In this document: one piece after another, positions 40,101 to 64,000 of the stretch | Position numbering within the stretch: position 1 is the first letter of the stretch | How the letters are laid out: each line of letters opens with the position of its first letter | Source of the DNA: Pteria penguin | Lineage: Eukaryota; Mollusca; Bivalvia; Pterioida; Pteriidae | DNA: 64,000 bases | Assembly: GCA_035048485.1 (NCBI GenBank) | Contig: CM068583.1 | Location: 19,319,341-19,383,340 of the forward strand | Reading direction: 5' to 3' | Made by a program: the position numbers and the translations under genes | The notes under the pieces: generated by a model | The model's database searches: none | The model's input: only the letters and a program-made list of their open reading frames with translations | What the model was told of the DNA's origin: nothing

Positions 40101-41150
40101 AGATACACCACCAACGAAACCCCCGCATACCCTTGCAAGACATTTACTTTTCATTAATGATTAATGACCTGGAAAATCAATAGGGTTCTTTTTAATGTCA
40201 TAAGCAATAAGAATACAATGTTTGATATACATTTGTATGTCCACTGTACATTGTAAAGTTCAAAGTATTTTTGAATATATTTTTGGACAGCATTGCCCTT
40301 CACATATGTGTACACATCTTCATACATGTAGGATGTTCTTTCTTAGTACCAAGTTTTGTCAAAATCCCCCACCCCCAAGGGTTAAGGAGCAGTTGCGAAG
40401 ACCAGGTATTTTCAGATAATCTGAGTACATGAAGTATGACACTCATTTATGAGTACACTTCATAATAGAAGAAGAAGAAGGGCCATAACTAATGTAAATG
40501 TTTTTGGACAGCATTTCCCTTCCAATACGCACATATGTACATTGATTTTTTCTTTAAGCCAAGTTTCATTAATTTTCCCCCCAAGGGCTTAAGGGGAGGT
40601 GCAAAAACAAAATGGTGCAGACAGACAGACAGACAGCAGGACAAAGTGGTATTGCATGATATACCCACATTTTTGTGCCAGTGTATAAAAATGTACACAT
40701 TATATAACCAAGAAAGGACATCATAATTATCTTGATTATATCCTATTATTGTTTTGCATACCCTATCAATATTCTACAATGTTCCTTAAATACGGACAAA
40801 AGCAAATTAAAAATATTCAGGGCCCTAATATGAACATGACATTGAAGTTTTTGTATAAAATTTCACAACGTCCTAGATACTGTCTTCACCCAATCCCCTG
40901 GGTCCTGGGTCAGGAGATGCTGTTGAAAAATGAGAAATTTCAACATACACATACAGTTAAATTTTGGGGAATTTAGTGTTCAGAATAAGGAAGGTAACTG
41001 CATCTTTCTTCAAGGGGGACTGAATTATGTACAAACAGACACACGATTCAAATCTTTCAGAAGAGGGGCATAAAAACATACCAGTACAAACATTTAACTT
41101 TTATTGATTATGTATACAACATGCATTTATATCACTATAGATACAACAAG
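37120..41150. other. AT-rich noncoding DNA
   Basis: No exon, RNA gene or clear mobile element is seen. There is an agacagacagacagacag microsatellite at about 40619-40637. Open frames near 40.2-41.0 kb are short and lack splice sites or domains. Confidence 0.5.
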
Positions 41151-41325
41151 AATTGTCAGAAGCCAGTGGCGACCAAATTTGAATAATGAAAGTATTGTCT
41201 AAGTGGGTCAATCTTCAAGGTTAAGGCCATTACGCAAAAAATATTGATACGTAATGAAAGGTTATGTCACAAGGAATACACACAAGAAATATCTAAGCTC
41301 TATCTCTTACTGTTCATAAGTTATG

Positions 41326-42019
41326 CATACCTGCCAACCCTAGAAGATGGTTAGAAGGAACAGCGGGGTCAGGGGGCGCAACGCCCCTTCCGCTGAGAAA
41401 ATGTTCAATTTTTGACCATAAAATGACCTCACAAACTGACAGTTATCAACAAATTCCATAGAGAAAAGAATAAGAGATATCACACATTTTTCAACAGTTT
41501 TGATAACAAACATAAGTCTCCTTCCTGGAAATAACAAACAAAAAAGTGAAAACTGTGAAACACTGATGCCACAAGACGAAGAAAGTCCAAAAAGTTGTCT
41601 ATGATGCCTTTGAGAAAAACGTCGACATTTCCTAATTCTGTTGTTCAGAAACCAAAGTGTTTTTTGTACTTTTGGGTCCCAATATGTCTGGTAATGTCTG
41701 TGATCCCCCTATAGGAGATAGTAAAATCACATCTGTACACCGTACAGTAAGCGGGCCCCCTTTTACTTTGGGCAACAACACCGCAATGTTTCTTGTCGTT
41801 TTTGTCACGTTCATCCTTGATCAGGTCGACGCTTTAAACATGTGTTGTTTAAAGCATATCGTTAAGCGTTTACAAGAGTGTGACGAAAAAAGAGGTAACC
41901 CTAATCTAAAGTGCACAATAATGACCGAAATCGGAACGGATGAGTCTAAATCTGGAATGCGGAATTAGCATGTAAAAATCGGGAAAATTCCGCCAAAATC
42001 GGAACAGTTGGCAGGTATG
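41326..42019. mobile_element. 694-bp nonautonomous DNA transposon with TIRs and 7-bp TSD
   Basis: The ends are inverted copies: catacctgccaac at 41326-41338 and gttggcaggtatg at 42007-42019. The flanks carry agttatg at 41319-41325 and 42020-42026, a target-site duplication. The element interrupts an older dispersed repeat whose two halves (about 41200-41325 and 42020-42190) resume on either side. A 103-codon plus-strand frame at 41657-41968 and a 65-codon minus-strand frame at 41340-41537 lie inside, but neither shows a transposase motif I recognise. Confidence 0.8.
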
Positions 42020-42199
42020 AGTTATGACCAAGGTTAAAGTTTTTGAAGAGTAGGTCATACTTCAAAGTCAAGGTCATAAGGTCAAAAATTTTGGTACCCA
42101 ATGAAAGGTTTTGGCACAAGGAATACATATATGAAATATTGAAACCCTGTCTCTAATAGTTCTAAAGATATAATGCAGGTTAAAAATTTTGTCTATGGA

Positions 42200-46218
<4,019 letters not shown>

Positions 46219-46754
46219 GTTTTGGAGCTTTGGAAGGGATCGATAGTTTCTATTTATTTTCTCTTTTCTTTTCATCTTCAGTAGAGAGTTGCAAGCTGTG
46301 TCCCCTCTATTTTTCTTAACAAGATTCGGCATCGAGTCCAGCGTCCTCTTTAATCTATTGTCACTGGTGTGATGTGTAGAGGGAGTTTGTCCCACCTCTG
46401 ATAATACAAAACAATCATAACAAAATTGGGTGTGCACACATGTAAGTGCCAGCTGGGTTGGAGAAAAATGAAGGGGTAGGGGACAAACCTGTTTTCAGCA
46501 TCTAGTGGAGGCCGCCTGTTAATCTCTTGTTGACATTAGCTATAGTTTTAACAAGTTCGTATGATCAACGAAATCCCCATCCCCCTTACCCTTTCCCCTC
46601 CCGGCTGACCTCAGTCAGTGTGACCAATCTACTTGTCGCACGTCTTGCACGGTCATGAAATATTTCCAAAGTTTGGTCTTCCAGATATCGAAGTTGTACT
46701 TTAATTATTATTGCTTCACGTAGCATGTTTACATTTATCTTAGGATGATAATAC

Positions 46755-48093
46755 GCATCAGTAAAGGACAACAGTATAATATCGTGGTGTTACCGCTGAT
46801 CACCAGGTCCTGCTAGCTGATAGGAGATTCCTACTCTAATCTTAGAGTAATTACAGCATCAGTAAAGGACATCAGTACATGTATATCGTCGTGTTACCGC
46901 TGATCACCAGGTCCTGCTAGCTGACAGGAGATTCCTACTCTTATCTTAGAGTAATTACAGCATCAGTAAAGGACATCAGTACATGTATATCGTCGTGTAC
47001 GGCTGATCACCAGGTCCTGCTAGCTGATAGGAGATTCTTACTCTTATCTTAGGGTAATTACAGCATCAGTAAACGACATCAGTACATGTATATCGTCGTG
47101 TTACCGCTGATCACCAGGTCCTGCTAGCTGATAGGAGATTCAAGATACCTCTTATCTTAGAGTAATTACAGCATCAGTAAAGGACATCAGTACATGTATA
47201 TCGTCGTGTTACCGCTGATCACCAGGTCCTGCTAGCTGATATAGGAGATTCTTACTCTTATCTTAGGGTGATTACAGCATCAGGTCCTGCTAGCTGATAG
47301 GAGATTCTTACTCTTATCTTAGGGTGATTACAGCATCAGGTCCTGCTAGCTGATAGGAGATTCTTACTCTTAGGGTGATTACAGCATCAGTAGAGGACAT
47401 CAGTACATGTATATCGTCGTGTTACCGCTGATCACCAGGTCCTGCTAGCTGATAGGAGATTCTTACTCTTATCTTAGGGTGATTACAGCATCAGTAAAGG
47501 ACATCAGTACATGTATATCGTTGTGTTACTGCTGATCACCAAGTCCTGCTAGCTGATAGGAGATTCAAGATACCTCTAATCTTAGAGTAATTACAGCATC
47601 AGTAAAGGACATCAGTACATGTATGTCGTCGTGTTACCGATGATCACCAGGTCCTGCTAGCTGATAGGAGATTCTTACTCTTAGGGTGATTACAGCATCA
47701 GTAGAGGACACCAGTACATGCATATCGTCGTGTTACCGCTGATTACCAGGTCCTGCTAGTTGATAGGAGATTCTTACTCTTATCCTAGGGTGATTACAGC
47801 ATCAGTAAATGACGCCAGTACATGTATATCGTCGTGTTACCGCTGATCACCAAGTCCTGCTAGCTGATAGGAGATTCAAGATACCTCTTATCTTAGAGTA
47901 ATTACAGCATCAGTAAAGGACATCAGTACATGTATATCGTCGTGTTACCGCTGATCACCAGGTCCTGCTAGCTGATAGGAGATTCTTACTCTTATCTTAG
48001 GGTGATTACAGCATCAGTAAATGACGCCAGTACATGTATATCGTCGTGTTACCGCTGATCACCAGGTCCTGCTAGCTGATAGGAGATTCTTAC
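46755..48093. repeat. Tandem array, about 104-bp unit with shorter deleted units
   Basis: About 12 full or partial copies of a 103-104-bp unit run head to tail; the marker ttacagcatcag recurs at 46851, 46955, 47058 and onward. Conserved words include acatgtatatcgtcgtg, ccgctgatcaccaggtcctg and ctagctgataggagattc. Copies around 47270-47385 are only about 50-57 bp, lacking the middle segment. Some copies have an insertion (caagatacctc) after gagatt. Copies are very similar, so the expansion is recent. Confidence 0.95.
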
Positions 48094-48099
48094 TTTTCC

Positions 48100-49790
48100 T
48101 GAACACATGATCTCATCATTGGTGATCCGTGTTTCCACCTGCCACTGCTTGCTGTCTGCGCCTTATTGTACACTAACTATTGATGGCATACGAATATGGT
48201 CTGTTTATATTTGTTATATCATTAAACTTATCAGACCTCCGATATCGAGATACTTTCCAATATGGTACTTTTATAACCCTTGTGATAATTTTTGTGCGAT
48301 AAAGTTTAGTGCGACATTCGTGAGACCATCAAACAGCTGTTGTCAATAGTACAACGACAACGAAGAAGCGACCGGCCCGGGAGTTTCACAGAAGGCGTAG
48401 CCTGTCGTAACTTCCTGTGTAGCATTCATATTTTGAACAATTTTCGTATCACTGATCATGATTAGTCGATAAATACACAATTTTAGGGTGAAATCTGCAA
48501 TCACTGAAGAATAATATTAAAAGAAAACAGAATTAGACAAAAATGTACAATCTGTAAGACCGACTTAGCTCAAGTCCAGACGCAGTCCTGACTAAATGTT
48601 TATTAGTCGTAATATTTTGCACATCAAATTGCTTTAAAATTTAAAACGCCGGGAGACACATGTGCGGATCTAGCTGGGGTCAGGGGGATTATAGGCCCTC
48701 CCTGCAATTCGTCGAAAAATATTTTTCCCATATAATTTACAAAAAATCATAGGTTCGACCCAATGGCTGAACTGGTACCCCCCCCCCCTGAAAAATTTCT
48801 GTAAATTCTGCTTGAGGTTATATTCCTCTTCCCAAAGGCCCTCTTTTCATTTCGTCGAAAAATATATTTTATCCATACAATTTACCGAAAATCATAGGCT
48901 CGATCCCATGGCTGAACTGGTACCCAGCCCCTAAAAAAATCTGAATCTGCTCATGAGACCACGGTCTGAACATTCTGCTTGAGGTTATAGTCCTCTTCTC
49001 AAAGACACACTGTAATACCAAGTTATTACTTAAACTTGAGGGTAGCTGAGGGAAGCCAGACATTACAGGTATATCTCATGTGGAATTTTGATTAAATCAA
49101 GTCTACCGAATCGTGATTGCCTTCAAGTAGTCAGCCATTACCTGGACACTTGTAGAAATGTTTCAGTTTTAGTTAGTGGTCAACTGGCCCCGAACAGGCG
49201 TTGCGTATCGTCACAATAAATTCTATTTTGATTATTCGAGGTAGAGGCATGATATTCGTAGATAAATTAGATATCAACAGCATCGAGACAGGATATAGCA
49301 GTAATTTAGTTGCAGCCCCCCCCTCCCATTTTCGGCCACTTCCGTGGTTTAACAGATTTTGCCCCACATTCATACCAATTTCTTTTTTTTTTCATCAAGT
49401 TGTACATATTTACACTTCTTTGGGAACTTTCTACTTTGCTTAACATCTGAAAACGTGCAAAAATACTGGAAATATCCCTATTCTGGAGGAATTGTCTGCA
49501 CAATTTGGTTGATCTATGAACAAATATGCAGTCATATACATCACGAATGGCGAACTTCTCACGGAGTTAGGAACTCCGATATAGTTTTATGCTAATGAAA
49601 CCTACCTGCTGATGATATATACATTGATAGACGCTAATGAAGACGAGTATTTCTTTTGACTCGTTTGGCCCCTCCAGACACTTCTCATTTGCACTCAATG
49701 ATCGAAGAACCAATAGAACCAGAGTTGTCAAAAGACAACTCTTGTTCTCCGGTGGGGCAATGTCAAAGGAAAAGCATGCATTTCCAATTC
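48100..49790. other. Noncoding DNA between tandem arrays
   Basis: No gene is recognised. About 48345-48420 is more GC-rich than its surroundings and contains an ETS-like acttcctg; it might be a promoter-type segment for the minus-strand zinc-finger gene, but this is weak. Two copies of a short repeat (tcatagg-tcga-cccatggctgaactggtacc) lie at about 48748-48780 and 48889-48923. Confidence 0.45.
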
Positions 49791-49794
49791 TCCT

Positions 49795-50925
49795 TTAATT
49801 CAAGGTCCAGTCTAAAGTAAAGGTCAATAGTTAACCAAATGAAAGCTCTGGTCACAATGTATCTACATATGAAATCCTTATCTCTAAGATTTCAAAACAA
49901 AAAGCCCTGGTAAAGTTTTCGAGAAGTAGCTATAAGTCTAATTCAAAGGTCAAGGTCACAAGTAATGGTATCAAATAAAATGTCTTGATATGAGGAAAAT
50001 ATGTGTCAAAGCCTTACCCCTATTGGTTCAAAAGATATAGCCCAAGTTGATGTTTTTGAAAAATAAATCAAAGTCTAAGTTCAAGGTCACAGGTCAAAAG
50101 TCATGGTATCAAATGAAAGATCTTGGTTGGTTGGTTGATTGGTGTTTTACGTCGCTTTCAACAATATTTCAGTTATATCGCGACATGGAAGCAGGAGGTT
50201 ACCAACCTCTTAAACATAGTGGCGCAACCCGGGAATCGAACCCGGATCGTCGGCGCCGCAAGCCAAGCGCTTAACCACTACACCAAGCCTGCCCCTAAAG
50301 ATCTTGTAATAAGGAACCTATGTATGAAGTATCAAAGCCCCAACCCTACTGGTTCATAAGACATAACCCAGGTTAAGTTTTGAAAAAGTAGGTCAATGTT
50401 CAAGGTCACAAGGTCAAATGTCATGGTATCAAATGAAAGCTTTTGTCACGAGGAGCATATGAGTGATATATCCAAGCCCTACCTATATTGATTTAAAAGA
50501 TATAGCAAAGGTTAAAGTTTTTATTAAATAGGTAAAAGTCAAGGTCACAATTCATGGTATCAAATGAAATCCCTTGTCATGAGGAACCTATGTATGATGT
50601 ACCGAAGCCCTACCCCTATTGGTTAAAAACAGATAGCCCAGGTTAATGTTTTTTAAGGTCAAAGCCAAACGCCATGATATCAAATGAAAGCTCTTGTCAT
50701 GAGGAACTTATGCGCGAAGTATCAAAGCCCTATCCTAGTTAAAAAAATAACCAAGGTCAAAGTTTTTGAAAAGTAGATCAAAATCCAAGGTCAAGGCTTA
50801 CAACGTCAAAAGTCATGGTATCAAATGAAAGCTTTTGTCATGAGGAACGCATGTGTAACATACCAAAGCCCTATCCCAATTGGTTGAAAAGATATAGCCA
50901 AGGTTACTTATTTTTGTGCTGGAGG
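49795..50925. repeat. About seven copies of a 130-145-bp repeat with CAAGGTCA motifs
   Basis: The marker atggtatcaaatgaaag recurs at about 49958, 50104, 50421, 50550, 50672 and 50815, followed by tcttgtcatgaggaac and then a segment like aagccctacccctattggtt. Each unit also has a region rich in aggtca, and several contain the exact word tcaaggtca. The array is interrupted by a SINE at 50126-50296. Related, more decayed units occur near 41.2 and 42.05 kb. Confidence 0.9.
50126..50296 (-). mobile_element. tRNA-derived SINE, minus strand, 10-bp TSD
   Basis: On the minus strand the head has an A box (tggtgtagtgg) and a B box (ggttcgattcc), the body ends with cgacatggaagc in plus orientation, and the 3' tail is gacgtaaaacaccaatcaac. 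The flanks carry aaagatcttg at 50116-50125 and 50297-50306, a target-site duplication inside a unit of the surrounding repeat array. The copy looks fairly intact. Confidence 0.9.
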
Positions 50926-50929
50926 ACGC

Positions 50930-51805
50930 CGACGCACGGGGGTATGACAGCAACTCTCCGTACATTAGTCACTGTTAATTGCGAAGCACACTTTCCTTTC
51001 ATCCCATCATCAATATGCGAATAATTAAATTCGGACGATGTGTTTTAAGGTTCACGTTTATAAAGTCACATTGGATAATAGTTTGGACATTTCGGTTTAA
51101 TATCAGAACAACCATCTTCAATTACATGCAAACTTCTAATAGACCCCGTCTACCCAAAACATCTGTACCAAGTCAACTACTCCTTACTCGTACAGCAGTC
51201 TAGTTGGTCGAAGAGTAATAGAAATTGTGCCTGTCGAAGGCCAGGAATATCTATCCGTATTAGTGAGCAAAATGTGGATAAAGTAGATTTGTATTACATG
51301 TATTTAATGTACATCTCAATGACTTTCATTAATGTTTGCTGCTGCAGACATTCCGAGAAACTGAAATACATGTACATGTATATCAATTGTATCTGGTCGG
51401 ACAAAGAACTAATGTTAGTCAGAAAGCTCTCAAGCTCAGATGAATTAAAAATAACAAAACTATATTTTCAAAGTTTTATTCAAAATTCTTTAAATTCCAT
51501 TAAAACAAAAGAAAAAAAAACATTGAGGGTTTTCCCTTTGTTCATGTTTCAGTGCTTTCAACTTGAATAATCCTTCAATGAACTAACAACCTGCAAAATG
51601 TCTAACCACTTAAATTCAATACAAACAGTTCCATTCAAAACGAAATATTAAGTGTAATCTTGAAATCTGGGAAAAGTAAAGTTAAAACAGGCACATCATT
51701 TCCCTACATAGATAATGTACAATATATATATATATACATTCTTATACATTAATAATGCACCAAATAATACAGGCATGTGCCATACAATTTTAACATTATT
51801 TTTCT
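50930..51805. other. Noncoding DNA downstream of RPB1
   Basis: No exon or RNA gene is recognised. A short (TA)n tract lies at 51724-51736. Confidence 0.5.
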
Positions 51806-51817
51806 AGCCTTTTTTAT

Positions 51818-51954
51818 CATAGGTATTCGTAAACATATCATGTGATAACTTTGAAACAGCCCCTTTGGTTTCGCCTATACTATAAAATACACTATAGGCT
51901 AAACCAAAGGGGCCTTTTCAAAGTTAACTTATGATTTGTTTACGAATACCTATG
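51818..51954. mobile_element. 137-bp palindromic MITE with 8-bp TSD
   Basis: Almost the whole element is a single hairpin. The left arm starts cataggtattcgtaaaca and contains cccctttggttt; the right arm is its inverted copy, ending tgtttacgaatacctatg. Arms are about 62 bp with a 13-base loop. The flanks are identical 8-bp copies of ttttttat at 51810-51817 and 51955-51962. An 8-bp duplication is typical of hAT-superfamily insertions, so this is probably a hAT-mobilised miniature element. Confidence 0.9.
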
Positions 51955-51964
51955 TTTTTTATAA

Positions 51965-52850
51965 CATGATTGACGAGGAGGATGAGATAAACAGTCATGA
52001 AATGTAATGGTCAAAACCCACATTAAAATGATCAAATACATGTACAAAAAATATGTATTATACATATGAGCAGAAAGTTGATTTTAAAATTAAGTTCAAC
52101 AATGTTGTACAAACTGCAACTTTTATAATTTTTTTTAATACACTGTCGAGTGTTTTAATATAGAGACGACACATAAAATGGTGTAAAGCACTATGAGAAA
52201 CCAAAAATGAAATGTTCATTTCATCTTTGTATGATAAAAATATTTGCAATTTTTACAAAGCATGATGGGTAAAACCATACATGTGTATTTACATATGCTG
52301 ATATGGGAAAAATATTTTTATTTTACAGCTATTTACATGTATATTAAATAACATGCTGTACATAATTGTTTATTCTTTTTTTGCACATAAAACAAACAAC
52401 TTTAATTCAAATATACACCAATCATACTTTGTACAATAAACTAATAATAAACATATTGACTTAATGAGAGTGCAAAAACTCAAGTTACCATTTGTCATTA
52501 AACCACGTAAATTCAACATACTAAAACAATAACAGTTTTTATTAACTTTCATTGCACATGATATAAACACAATAACTTGTTATACATGTATTTACAAATA
52601 TGAAAAATACTTGCGCCTGCTTTGCCACAAATACAGTATATACAGACATTGTGATTTGACTATCTAGCCATTGCAATAAACGTTTCTGCAACCAGTTCAC
52701 AACACCTGCCATAGTTGTCTTTCCATCCTCAAGATCATTCAACTGTTTCACAGCTTCTGACCTGATTCACCAGCACAGTCACATGATTGACTTATGATAT
52801 GTTCTTTTCTTAGTCTAGTTTCCTTCACTGTCCGATTATCCTCATTCAAA
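51965..52850. other. Probable 3' UTR and downstream DNA of RPB1
   Basis: AT-rich, no exon recognised. Candidate polyadenylation signals for the minus-strand RPB1 transcript exist, for example tttatt at 52538-52543, about 310 bases after the stop. Which one is used cannot be told from sequence. Confidence 0.45.
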
Positions 52851-52855
52851 GTTTC

Positions 52856-63857
<11,002 letters not shown>

Positions 63858-64000
63858 CTGAAAAAAAGTTTAAAAAGTTGTTCATTCCTTCATCGTTTCT
63901 TTATAATGTATGGTTTACAACTCACACATTCTATAGACATGATCACAGAAAAATAATTCATTATTCATTATTAAATCTGCTAATTCAAAATCTATTATAA

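Noticed and set aside
41657..41968. 103-codon frame inside the TIR element as a transposase
   Set aside because: No DDE/DDD catalytic motif or zinc-finger pattern is visible, and the element is too short to encode a full transposase.
46755..48093. CRISPR-like array
   Set aside because: The units are contiguous near-identical tandem repeats with no unique spacers, in a eukaryotic genome. The same holds for the 25-bp array at 6-7.7 kb.
52542..52751. 69-codon frame downstream of RPB1
   Set aside because: It lies in the probable 3' UTR, has no recognisable domain, and nothing links it to an exon.

Overview
This is a eukaryotic, AT-rich window with short exons in long introns, abundant simple repeats, tRNA-derived SINEs and miniature inverted-repeat elements. 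The SINE architecture, the frequent acatgta words, the AGGTCA-bearing dispersed repeats and a large Pro/Gly/Met-rich secreted protein suggest a lophotrochozoan, most likely a bivalve mollusc. That placement is inference. Four protein-coding genes can be assembled exon by exon.

Layout. (1) 95-3468, plus strand: a complete seven-exon cathepsin L-like protease of 332 aa. (2) 3.5-11 kb: no confident gene. It holds a 25-bp minisatellite (about 6.01-7.74 kb) interrupted by a SINE, T-rich low-complexity DNA and one possible orphan exon (9881-9993). (3) 11172-21070, plus strand: a seven-exon gene for a secreted 1193-aa low-complexity protein with tandem exon modules and a Cys-rich domain, a candidate extracellular-matrix or shell/byssus protein. 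(4) 21-29 kb: AT-rich noncoding DNA with a hairpin, a short tandem repeat and a SINE relic. (5) 29361-34811, minus strand: a two-coding-exon, 1671-aa protein with 16 C2H2 zinc fingers, with upstream ORFs just 5' of its start. (6) 35-52 kb: noncoding DNA rich in repeats: several inverted-repeat transposable elements, a 104-bp tandem array, (TA)n tracts, and arrays of a roughly 130-bp repeat carrying CAAGGTCA motifs. (7) 52856 to beyond 64000, minus strand: RNA polymerase II largest subunit (RPB1/POLR2A), 19 exons in the window, from about human residue 414 to the stop, with a 51-unit C-terminal heptad domain.

The four genes show no functional linkage; this is an ordinary animal gene neighbourhood. 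The most interesting items are the modular secreted protein, a minisatellite that appears to be amplified from the central domain of a SINE, a repeated three-finger module in the zinc-finger protein, a GC-AG intron in RPB1, and several well-bounded foldback elements with target-site duplications.
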